Shown here: positions 46,280 to 55,840 of the stretch, piece after piece
Layout: the number at the start of each line of letters is the position of its first letter
How positions within the stretch are numbered: the stretch's first letter is position 1
DNA from: Capra hircus
Lineage: Eukaryota > Chordata > Mammalia > Artiodactyla > Bovidae
Assembly: GCF_001704415.2 (NCBI RefSeq)
Contig: NC_030811.1
Location: 2,328,501-2,392,500 of the forward strand
Reading direction: 5' to 3'
Length of the DNA stretch: 64,000 nucleotides
The notes under the pieces: model-generated
Seen by the model: only the letters and a program-made list of their open reading frames with translations
The model's database searches: none
What the model was told of the DNA's origin: nothing
Program-made: the position numbers and the translations under genes

Positions 46280-47110
46280 CGACCCTGGCCCCGCACGGAG
46301 GACTGGGTGGGACCCTCATCCGCAGCCGGTCGACCCCCCTCCCTCCCGCCGGCGGTGCCCTCCCCTCCCCTCCGCACGCCCGGCCGGAGGGGCGGGACGG
46401 GCCAGGCTGAGCCGGGCCCTCTCCTGGGGGGCGTTTCTCCCCGTCGCGCTGTCATCGGTCCTTCCCGGTGATGAGGGCCCAGAAGGGAGGCCAGAGGCTA
46501 CCGCGGACCGGCACCGGGGCTCCCCGACTGCAGCCACCTGCCGATGCCCTTCGGCGGTCGTCGGGGGGCGGGGAAGGCGGAGGCCCGTGGACGGCCCCCT
46601 CTCGCACCTCTCCGCCCTGCTCCGGCCCTGCCGGGGCCACTGCCTCAAAGGAAGGCAGCAGACGGACGGGGACCCGGGCTGGACCCCTTCGCATCCTGAA
46701 GGAGACGTGACATCCGGCAGCCTAGGTGAGCACTTTCCAGGCACCCGCCACGCGCTCGACCAGCCGGAGGTCACCAGGTGAGTCCAGACAGCCTCGACAG
46801 AGAAGACCAAACGGAGGAGGCGCCGTCGCCACCCTCATCACCGAGGCCCCTCCAGCTGAGGGCCATCCTCCGCCTCACGCCCACCGGGTGGGGCTGTCAA
46901 TCAGAGGGCTCCCCGCCCCCCACCCACCGCGAGCGGCCCGCGCAGGCTGCGGATCCAGACAGCCCGCACCTGCACACAGCCGGCGCCCGGCGCGGGGGAG
47001 GGGCGGGCGGCGAGCCAGGAGAGCAGGGGGGCTGCTCGGAGCCGCCGCCGCTCGCAGAGCTGCCAGGCGAGGACGTGGGCAGGGTCGTGCCAACACCTCG
47101 GACTGAGCCA
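46280..47110. other. CpG island-like block, ~13 kb upstream of SHH
   Basis: High GC with frequent CpG (ccgcggaccggcaccggggc, ggcgcccggcgcgggggagg, gagccgccgccgctcgcaga) and SP-type GGGGCGGG words, with no TE origin visible. Frames are open on both strands, as expected for such composition. It could be the promoter of an unannotated non-coding transcript or an orphan CpG island. I see no coding exon. Confidence 0.5.
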
Positions 47111-48004
47111 GGCTGGGGCCTCAGGATCTGCGACAAGCGCAGCGCGCACGTGCTGAGCAACATCCCGGTTCCAAGGTCCCGAAACATACCTGGAAAGAGG
47201 AATTTTCCAGCAGCTACAGAGCAAACGCCAAGATCCTTGCTCTTGGAAACCGACGTTGCCACAGCCCTAGAGGGGCTGTCAGACCCGCTGTGGACCCTGG
47301 GAGCTGGGTTTAGTGGCCCCCTTGACAGGAGAGCCACTTGGGAGGGCGTCTCCTGCAGGGAAGAAGCTGGGAGGCAGCTGCGGAAGCCCTACCCCTCAAT
47401 CTGGAGAAGAAGTAAAGAAACTCTAGCCAAGATTTGGTGTCAGGAACCGAATCTCCCCCCTCCCCACTGCCCCCAGGGAAAAGGGAGACCCCCCAGTCCA
47501 GCCATAGATGGACGGATGTGGTCTCCAAACTGACACCACCAGGCGGCCCCTGGCTGAGATATTAATGCCAACTCCAGGGGCAGAAGCAGGTGTGAAACCC
47601 CAGGGCTTCATTTCCGGGGGTAGCAGCCCTTGTCCTAGACTCTGGGAGGAGCCTATTGCCTTAGCAGTTTCCGCGATCACATCTCTTCCCTGGACTGAAC
47701 GTGGTGAGGTCAGCAGATGGTTCCCGAGTTTGTACTGAAGGACTTCCGAGCACGTGTTAGCACCTCCTAGGAGTCAAGTGCATGTCAGTGAAATGAATGA
47801 CTAAGCAGAAGCGTGGATACACGGTAAGAGATGAACCGGTGAACAAGCTTTTTCCAGTGTCTCCTGCACCTGAAGAATAAGATGTGTGGTTCTTGGGCTC
47901 CAGGGCTGGTTCTCAGGCTGGACTCTGAATCTCTAGGACGAGACCAGCATGAAAGCAGAGCCTGATCTAAGGGTGGGAAGGGCCCCCTCTAGCCCTTGCT
48001 TTGT
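47111..48004. other. Intergenic, no gene recognised
   Basis: Unique-looking sequence falling in GC content. No gene recognised. Confidence 0.55.
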
Positions 48005-48115
48005 AAACTCTCCACCCTTTGACAGGAGCAAGGCACTTGAGTTCGATAAACCTCAGTTTCCCTATCTATAAAGTCAGGGGTTGAATCAGATTTCCCATTT
48101 TCCTACTAGAGTCCT
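48005..48115 (+). repeat. MIR remnant
   Basis: Cacttgagttcgataaacct, then cagtttccctatctataaag with tcaggggttgaat, is a recognisable MIR core. Confidence 0.7.
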
Positions 48116-48750
48116 TAAACTTCAGTGATGCTCTCCAGAAATGACATCACACAAGCTTTTTCTTTTTTTTGATGAGTCAGAAACTCAAAGATTTCCTGGG
48201 ATGTCTGTGGACCATGCGTGGATCAGAAACGAGGATAATTTTCTAGACCACATTCTGAGCCTTCTTTTACAGCAGCCGTCTGAGCACTCTGTGTGTGTTT
48301 TGATTTTTCATCTTCACTCTCTGAATGATGATTTATCTGGCTTTCAGAATAGAAGGTTGAAAGGCTTAATTGTGTGTGTGGCTTCTGGGGTTGTTTAGAT
48401 TTATAAATATTTTAATAGGATTTTTATTTCTTTATAACATATATCTTAGAAAACTTTGCACCAGGAGCAAATTCTGTGTTTCTCTCCTACAAAACCTATA
48501 CTAGAGAGAGAGAAAAGACTCGAGAAAATGGTCACAATTTTTAAAGTCCCTGAGGAGTAGGTGGCAGTTACAGCTGGTTTAAGCTCACTCTGCTCTGAAG
48601 GCATCAGTCATCTACAAGCCCCACGCCCACCAACAACCTAAGAGGACAGTCAGGAACAGATATGCTCAACTTCTCAAGGACTATATTATTGAGTAAGCAA
48701 GACATACTAGATATTTAAACCTCCAGCTGGGGAAATCATAAAGCCGAGTT
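48116..48750. other. AT-rich intergenic, no gene recognised
   Basis: AT-rich unique-looking sequence with TAAT cores around 48366-48420. It could be regulatory or a decayed repeat. No gene recognised. Confidence 0.45.
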
Positions 48751-49048
48751 GTGAAAGTGACTGGGTCGTGTCCAACTCTTTGCGACCTCATGGACTATAC
48801 AGGCCATGGAATTCTCCAGGCCAGAATACTTGAGTGGATAGGCTTTCCCTTCTCCAGGGGAATCTTCCCAACCCAGGTCTCCCACATTGCAGCCAGATTC
48901 TTTACCAGCTGAACCACAGGGAAGCCCAAAAATACTGAAGTTGGTAGCCTATCCCCTCTCCAGGGGATCTTCCTGATCTAGGAATCAAACCGGGGTCTCC
49001 TGCATTGCAGGCAGATACTTTACCAACTGAGCTATCAGGGAAGCCCAA
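48751..49048 (-). mobile_element. Compound Bov-tA SINE, antisense, with two tRNA-type heads
   Basis: An antisense BovA body and head (to gaaccacagggaagccc at about 48928), then a second partial body and head (ctccaggggatcttcctgat to gagctatcagggaagccc). It is either a dimeric Bov-tA subfamily or two adjacent insertions. Confidence 0.85.
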
Positions 49049-49544
49049 GTTAGACCACAGAAAATCCCATAATTGAGTGATCTAACAGCCCAAACTTATT
49101 AGTAAGACTTACGTAGACCAGGGAAGGGAGGGGGCCCAGCTCTGGGAGGATGTGGAAACAAAAGTTCTGGGGGTGGGTCACAGAGGCAGGGACCGAGGTC
49201 CTCAAGTTGCTGCTCACAGCCAAACCTGCCAGCACTGGCTTCCACCCTTCCAGCATGACTCAGCCACAGGGATATGGGTCGGGGTTTGAAAACTGTTTGC
49301 ATAGGATTCTTGGTTCACCTCTGACTTACCGCCATTCCCTCCTCCTATGCTGAATCTAAGATCTTATAAAAGCTTCCCCAGAAAATCCACTTCAATAATC
49401 CCAGGTTGTGCTCACCTGGCACCAAATCTTTCTCCAAAAACTAAGAAAAGATGACCTCTCCCAGAGACTCAGATGTTTGACATTCTGAAGACACAGACTC
49501 CTATGCACGTCTCTGCCCAGTGGAAGCGGAGAATAAAATGTGGA
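49049..49544. other. Intergenic, no gene recognised
   Basis: Unique-looking sequence. No gene recognised. Confidence 0.5.
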
Positions 49545-50215
49545 CCCATGCACCGCATAGCAACCTAATAGTTACGCACAGGAGTAAATGCTGTCTGGCC
49601 TTGAACACCGTCGTCGTGAAATGCGTTCTTGCCCTCAGAGCTACTCAGATGATGCTGTGATGCTATGAGCCAAACGATGACAGCAGAATTGAACTATTGC
49701 CCAAAAGCAATCACTGATTAGAATTGATCATTTCTGCAGAGAAAGGTGACCAAGAGATTAGTTGTCCTGTTATAGCAGATTTGGGCGAAACTGTGTAATT
49801 GTTAAAGGGGTGGAGCTACCTGACATTCAGTGGGAAGAGAGACCGTTAAGACTCAAGGATTCTTCTGGACGCAGGTCTGTGAACTTGGAGCTAACAGAAT
49901 CCCAGGCTTGTCCTTGAAAGAGCCCATCCTCCTCACCCGGAAGAAACCGCGCTGTGCCTGTCCGAACACTCAGTTAGAGGTTTAAAAATGAATCGTGCTT
50001 CTGCCGTGGCTTTTATTTTAACAGGAAATTATAAAAAGACAGACCTCATTGAAACGCAGAGCGAATCACAGAGGTGATATGTGGCTGGATGGCTGAAAGC
50101 TGCCGCCACGCCTTATTGGATTTGCCTAATGACAAGTTTTACTGCCTCCTTTGAACAACTGTTGCCTAAGGTGTCCGTGGCCTTTTTACCTACTTCTTCC
50201 CTAATAGCGGAATCA
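49545..50215. promoter_or_regulatory. Candidate proximal SHH enhancer (SFPE1-position candidate)
   Basis: A 0.67 kb unique island 9.7-10.4 kb before the promoter, free of ruminant repeats. Words include CTGATTAGAATTGATCA near 49715, GAGATTAGTTG near 49754, GTAATTGTTAAA near 49795, CTTTTATTTTA near 50010, CCTAATGACAAG near 50125 and the TCF/SOX-like CCTTTGAACAA near 50149. In mouse, the floor-plate enhancer SFPE1 lies several kilobases (about 8-9 as I recall) upstream of Shh. Position and motif density make this the best orthologue candidate, but alignment is needed. Confidence 0.4.
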
Positions 50216-51834
50216 AGATGCCGCGTGATCACACTGGCGTGAAGTGCAACGTCCGAGCGCATCGAGAGCTGCGTCCTGCAGAACACCGGCTTGCCCAGCT
50301 TCTTGGCGGTGGCCTTTCAAGAACCCAAGGGACACACATTCTTGGCCAATCTGATACCAAAGATTCCCCTGGCCACTCCACAGCCTCCCACCCCATCCAT
50401 CCTCCCCCAAACAAAGCACGAGAAAATTAGGGCATAAATACATCAGGGCAAGAAAGAAGACACGTACACAACACCCAGTGCCGTCTGCTGACAGGGAGGA
50501 AGGGAGGGAATCCAGGGCAGTCGGGCACATACTTGGCCGGCTCCCAGGGCCGGGGAGTCAGCGGTTACCATGGCGGACGGGGCCGGCCCGAGGGAGGGCT
50601 CCAGAGGGCAGGCTTTGTCTGGGCGCTGCTCAAACAGGGAGAGCTGTCGGTTTGTGTACTCTGGGGTGAGCCGTCCTCATGCTGAAAAGGCCCGGAGGAG
50701 CCTTCAGGTTTCTCTTGGCATCCCACCCTCTCCGCACCACGCCCCGCCCCCGGCCCACCTCCCCCAGGCTGTCCCTGCCTTCCCCTCCATGGAAACAAGC
50801 GTGGTGCGCTCAAGGGGACACGCCAGTCGGGAGTCTCCCTTCCCTGTGGATAAGATGCTGGTAGGGACATCCCAGATCCCACGGGCGGGAGTCAGCGCAG
50901 AAAACGAGGGAAAGCTCCCTACATAGAAAAGGAAGCCGTTCAGAGCTCAGGGTGCCCCAGGCACTCAAGCCTCACGGTGGAAAAGGTGGCATCCGGGGCC
51001 ACCGGGCGCAAGCTCACTCCACGCCTGAGCGGAAGAGCCGGGGCCAAGCCAGAGGCTGCGCGAGTCACTCCGGTGTCCTGTCTAGCGTCCGCCCCGACCT
51101 CAGAGCATCGCTGTGGGGCTCACACATCCTCGCCTGGGACGGCCCTCTGAGGCCCCTTTGGGCCCCTCCCAGACACCCTTCATGGACGCAGCCGGGGGCC
51201 CAGGTGGTGTTGAGACTGAGGGACACCTGCAGGGTGAGGAAAAGGAGCCGCCAAGGTAAGAACACGCTCTAAATGCTCAGCTGGGCCCAGTGTCCTTTTC
51301 ATCAGACGGAAGGAGCCGCCCGGTGTAGACCCACCCTGGTGAAATAAGGTGGCACTGCTTGACGCCCAGCTCCCCGCAACGAGAATCGAGTGGCCATGTC
51401 CACCAGTCTACGCGAAACCACTCTTGTTCAGCTCATCGCCCACGCCGGGCCAGGCACTGCCAGGCACCAGTCACCTGCCCAGTGAGCCCTGCCACCCAGG
51501 CGTTCATCTCTTTCACAGACGGAGATCCTGCCCCAGCTCAGTCCTGCGGGCCGCAGAGACCGGGCCTGACTCGGGCTGCACTCTGAAGCCATGCGTGGGA
51601 ACAGGAGGAGACGCACCACCCCGCAGCCCCTCTGCAATCACAGCGAAGCAAGATCGAGGCCCCCAGGGTCCTCTGTAGGCGGAGGAAGTACCCAGACTCT
51701 GACCTGACGTGGAGATTTCCGCTGTTGCTCTTTGCTCTCTTTGCCTTCTTGGGATACTTTTTAAGCAGCGTCCACCAGAGTGCATCTCACAGCACGCCAC
51801 CAGTCGAACTGGCTAATTAATAAGAAACATCTAT
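50216..51834. other. Intergenic, no gene recognised
   Basis: GC-rich unique-looking sequence of 1.6 kb. Frames on both strands show no domain. Confidence 0.55.
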
Positions 51835-51905
51835 CAATTGACAAATATTTATTGAGCATCTTCTGAGCAGGAGCTGCTGGACTTAAACAGAGATGAATAA
51901 GTCTC
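51835..51905 (+). repeat. L2 3'-end remnant
   Basis: Aatatttattgagcatcttc then tgagcaggagctgctggact resembles the L2 3' end. Confidence 0.5.
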
Positions 51906-52711
51906 ACACCCTGAAGGCTCTTCTGGAAATTAGCAAACGTGTTGAGGATACAAATAGCTCCCCAGTGACGCAAGGCAAACCACCACCCCTGAAGGCAAAG
52001 CTGCTGTGAGCAGTGACACAGAGGCCATCGGCTCAACGCTGAGGGTGGGATGCGGCGAGCTCTGGGGTCCACAGGTCACGGTGCGGATACGGGGGGATAG
52101 ACTCCATGGAGGCCGAGAGGCCACAGCTGGCCCTGAAGATGAACGTGGAGCAGAGAGGGCAAGTGATGGAGATGTTCCCAGGCCCAGTCACGGGCTAACC
52201 TCGGGTCCTGCAAGGATGGCATGCAAGACCCAAGGGCGGCAGACGAAAGTGCGGAAGAGCAAGAAGCTTGGAATCAGCCTGTCTAAGTTAATCAAAAGAG
52301 ATGTTTGTGACTAAAGACCCCAGTACTGTGGGCTGCAGCTTTTCTTTGGGGGGGCTGGAATGGCCAGATCGGGTGCCAGCTCTCAGGACGGATTCTCATC
52401 TGTGACAGCAGCTGCCGGGGCTCCAGCAAGATCTGCAAACACGTGCACGCACACGAGGAGCTGGTGCGACACACCAGACACAGGCAGAGCGCCGTCTGCG
52501 ACGCGGCCTCCGCCCCACAAACAAGAGACAACAACGAGCTGTGGCACAGCGCGCAGCTCCAGGGTCCTGACCGCCCCTCTCACTCCAGGAAGAAACAGGG
52601 TCCCGGGCGGTCCTGACCAGGAGCTCACCTGAGGGGCGGAGAGAATCTGGCCTCTCGCTGAAGAGCCAACACTTAATCCATCTTTGGTGGGCTCAGCGGG
52701 GGCCAAAAGTC
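51906..52711. other. Intergenic, no gene recognised
   Basis: Unique-looking sequence. No gene recognised. Confidence 0.55.
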
Positions 52712-52882
52712 ATGTCCAAGAGGAGAAGGGACGACAGAGGACGAGATGGCTGGATGGCGTCACCGACTCCATGGACATGAGTCTGAGTAAACTCCAGGAG
52801 ATGGTGATGGACAGGGAGGCCTGGCGTGCTGCAGTCCATGGCGTCACAGAGAGTCGGACACAACTGAGCGACTAAACAACAA
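52712..52882 (+). mobile_element. BovB LINE 3' fragment
   Basis: The last ~170 bp of BovB (gaggagaagggacgacagag through MDREAWRAAVHGV-coding text to gagcgactaaacaacaa). I could not see a clear target-site duplication. Confidence 0.9.
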
Positions 52883-52904
52883 GACCAGCCCAGTACCTGC
52901 GAAT

Positions 52905-53225
52905 GGGGCCTTAGTGGGAGTTAGGTTCTCCGCAGGTGGAATTAGGGAAGATGAGGCCACGCTGGCATGGGGTGAGCCCTAAGCCAGAGACTGGCGTCGT
53001 TCTGAGAGACACACAGACACGCGGGGAGGAGCTGGCCAGGTGTGAAGCGTCAACAACCCATAAGATACAATGCTGGAGGCTGAGAGGACGGCTGGGAGAC
53101 TCCCCTCCCTGGCACCTCAGGGGAACACGGCCCTGCAGACATCTGGCCTCCAGACTGTGAAATAACGTACTCCTCTGTCTTAAGCCTTTCGTGGCACTTG
53201 GTCACTGCAGCCCGAGGGAGCTAGC
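52905..53225 (+). repeat. Ancient mammalian interspersed repeat (subfamily uncertain)
   Basis: Resembles the same broad repeat type as 23822-24110. The 3' part has gcctccagactgtgaaataa and a cactgcagcccgagggagct end. Heavily diverged. Confidence 0.55.
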
Positions 53226-54049
53226 CCACGACAAGACAACCAAGACGGAGGGCAGAATGGTGCGAAAATAAACACTCTCAGGGACCAAGAGGCGAAAGGC
53301 AGTCGGTGAGACTTCCAGATGGTCTGTCCTGCCCGACCTCACGCGACCCTGCCCCTGCGGAGACAGGGACACGAGAGGACCCAGCTCACTTAGCTCCGGG
53401 AAATCTCGTCGTCTGCCTGGATCTGCGTATCCCATAAGCCGATTTAAGCCAATCATCTGTTGGAAAAATTAAATTGGAATAACCAAACGCTGAGATCTGG
53501 CAAGGAGGAAGGAAAGGCTCAGCATCCCAGTGAAGGGATCACCTCTTCTCTCCATCCTGCAGATGGATAACATGCAACTCGGGTGCTGCCCCCGCTCTGA
53601 CAGGCCCGATCAAAGGCCCTGGAGACGCACACGTTGTCACATGGTAAACAGAACGCTGAGCGACCGTAACAGAGGACCCGCAGGAAAGGGAAGTCCTGCA
53701 TCTGAAAATCTCTATCATTCCCAACCAGCAGCTGGCCCCTCCAGGTGAAGGTCCCAGGTTCTAAAGCAGAGACATCTCTTGGAGAGGCTGGCCAGGGAAG
53801 ACCGCTCTTATTTTTAAAGGCTTCTTTCATGCCATTCTGTGTTCTTTTCCACAGTCACCTGAGCGATCAATAATTCAAGGATTTATAGAAGCAGCATCCT
53901 TGAGCACACCTAACCTGAAACCCCCGTTTCTGCCCAAACCTCAGGGGCCAGGCTCATGGTCACCCAGGAAGCACAGCCTTGCTGGCTGTCTCTCCTGGGC
54001 CTCAGGAGTGCAGAACCCGCAGCTTGGAGATGGAGGTCAGTCTGGTCCA
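53226..54049. other. Intergenic, no gene recognised
   Basis: Unique-looking. 53820-53900 (gcgatcaataattcaaggat) is AT-richer and might be conserved. No gene recognised. Confidence 0.5.
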
Positions 54050-54245
54050 CGCTGACCTCACTGCCAAGTGGCCCTGGGCAGAGCTGCCTGCAGGGCAAGG
54101 CCACCCTCTGCGACCCTTCTGCCTCATCTTCCACACGTGCCTGGACAAGAGGTCTCCCCTCTCTGCGTCTCATTTTACTCAGCCGCAAATGGCGCCTGCT
54201 TGGTAGGATCCTGTGCCTTGATTAACTGAATATCATTCAAGCGCA
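54050..54245 (+). repeat. MIR remnant
   Basis: Tctgcgtctcattttactca and ttggtaggatcctgtgcctt match the MIR core and downstream part. Diverged. Confidence 0.5.
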
Positions 54246-54784
54246 ATGAAAATGTATCATAAACAATGAATGAGCAAATATGAATACCCAAAGCTACAGG
54301 TGAGATTTAACTTCTCGCCACGCGGCACCCTCTGGGTGAGATGCTGGGCAAACACACAGGAGGGCACCGCTGTGAGCAAGGGCCGTGTGCCGTATTCCCC
54401 CACCAGGCAAGGGGCCATGGGCCCCCAGGGAACGTGCCTCCTGCATCCCCAGCGTGCCTCCCCTCTGGACCTCCCCCTACAGGGCCTCCCCCTGGAGTGG
54501 CGGCCTCAGTCTCCCCCGGAAACTCCTCACCCCCCTGCCAGAGGCGCCGGCAACCCTCCCAGGCATTCTTATTAACCCTGCCCCCCAAGCGCTGGGGTAG
54601 GTGAGCCGCTAAGGTTCCAGGGACCTGTGCTAATGGCGTGAAGCCCAGGAGTGTGTGTTCGAGGCTCAGCTTCCCCTTCCGCTCCATCTCCCACCTCCAG
54701 CCACTCCGGCTGCCACCTCCCAGCCCCCTCCTCCCTATTCCTCTGTGCTTCTGGGTTTTGCCTGGGCACCTTAGGAGAGATGAG
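54246..54784. other. Intergenic, no gene recognised
   Basis: Starts AT-rich (tatcataaacaatgaatgag), then GC-rich. No gene recognised. Confidence 0.5.
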
Positions 54785-54950
54785 ACAGGACGTCCTCGGT
54801 GGTCCAGGGGTTAAGACCTCCCCTTCCAATTCAGGTGGTACAAGTTCAATCCCCAGTCAGGGAGCCAATATCCACATACCTCGGGGCCAAAGAACAAAAC
54901 AGAAGACAAACAATATTGCAACAGATTCCATAAAGACTTTAGAAGTGCGC
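54785..54950 (+). mobile_element. CHR-type SINE
   Basis: Ggacgtcctcggtggtccag, gttaagacctccccttccaa and ttcaatccccagtcagggag give the tRNA-type head. The tail is A-rich with caacagattccataaagact. Diverged. Confidence 0.8.
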
Positions 54951-55451
54951 CACGTCAGAAAGCGGCTGTAGAAAAGGAGGCAGCAAAGGAAGCGCATACT
55001 CTTTGTTTGGGGGGTGGAGTTGGGAATCCAGGAGGAGTGGCTGGCCAAGCGGGACCCTGAGGGCCGCCACCCCAACTCCACATGGGACTGGTGCCTGGCA
55101 GAGCCAGAAGGCTCCTGGGAGGTCAGCCCAAGCCACCCAAACCAGAGCCTCCCTGCAGGGGGGGGGGGGGCGTGTGGTGGGGCCAAGGTGTCAAATCTGC
55201 ACACCTAGGGGGCCAGCAGGGATAGGGGGCTCAGAGTAGCGGAGCGGGCTGGCTCCCAGGCTCCACCCTAGACCATCTGCTGGCCGAGGCCAACACCGAA
55301 TCGCAGGCTTGAAGACCACCATTTGCTGTGGGTCACAAGCGGTCCGGTGACCGGTCAAGAGGGAGAGGGCGGGGGAGGGCAGACCTGGAGCGGCAAAGCT
55401 GCCACCAAACGCCGTGCCCCCCGCCCAGCCCAGCCCAGCCCAGCCCACCCC
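54951..55451. other. Intergenic with poly-G run
   Basis: Contains a 12-base G run at about 55159-55170 and a short cagcc repeat at 55421-55445. No gene recognised. Confidence 0.6.
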
Positions 55452-55840
55452 CAGGTCTCCGAGCTTCCTCCGCTCTGGGAGGGGGTGAGACCCCCAGGTC
55501 TCCGAGCTCCCTCCGCTCTGGGAGGGGGCGAGACCCCCAGCTCCCCGAGCTCCCTCCGCTCTGGGAGGGGGCGAGACCCCCAGCTCCCCGAGCTCCCTCC
55601 GCTCTGGGAGGGGGCGACACCCCAGCTCCCCGAGCTCCCTCCGCTCTGGGAGGGGGCGACACCCCCAGCTCCCCGAGCTCCCTCCGCTCTGGGAGGGGGC
55701 GACACCCCCAGCTCCCCGAGCTCCCTCCGCCCTGGGAGGGGGCGACACCCCCAGCTCCCCGAGCTCCCTCCGCCCTGGGAAGGGGCGACACCCCCAGCTC
55801 CCCGAGCTCCCTCCACCCTGGGAGGGGGCGACAGCCTCAG
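55452..55840. repeat. 43-bp minisatellite, about nine copies
   Basis: The word cgctctggga or a close variant starts at 55471, 55514, 55557, 55600, 55642, 55685, 55728, 55771 and 55814. The period is 43 bp, with one 42-bp step. Each unit holds a GAGCTC palindrome and a gggagggggcga-type G-rich word. Units grade from left-hand to right-hand variants, as in expanding arrays. The long open frames across it, on both strands, come from the repeat and are not genes. Confidence 0.97.

Noticed and set aside
46778..47533. 251-residue frame in the 46-47 kb CpG-rich block
   Set aside because: Pro/Arg/Gly-rich composition with frames open on both strands. No recognisable domain and no supporting splice pattern.
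55452..55840. CRISPR-like array
   Set aside because: Adjacent near-identical units with no unique spacers, in a mammalian nuclear genome. It is a minisatellite.
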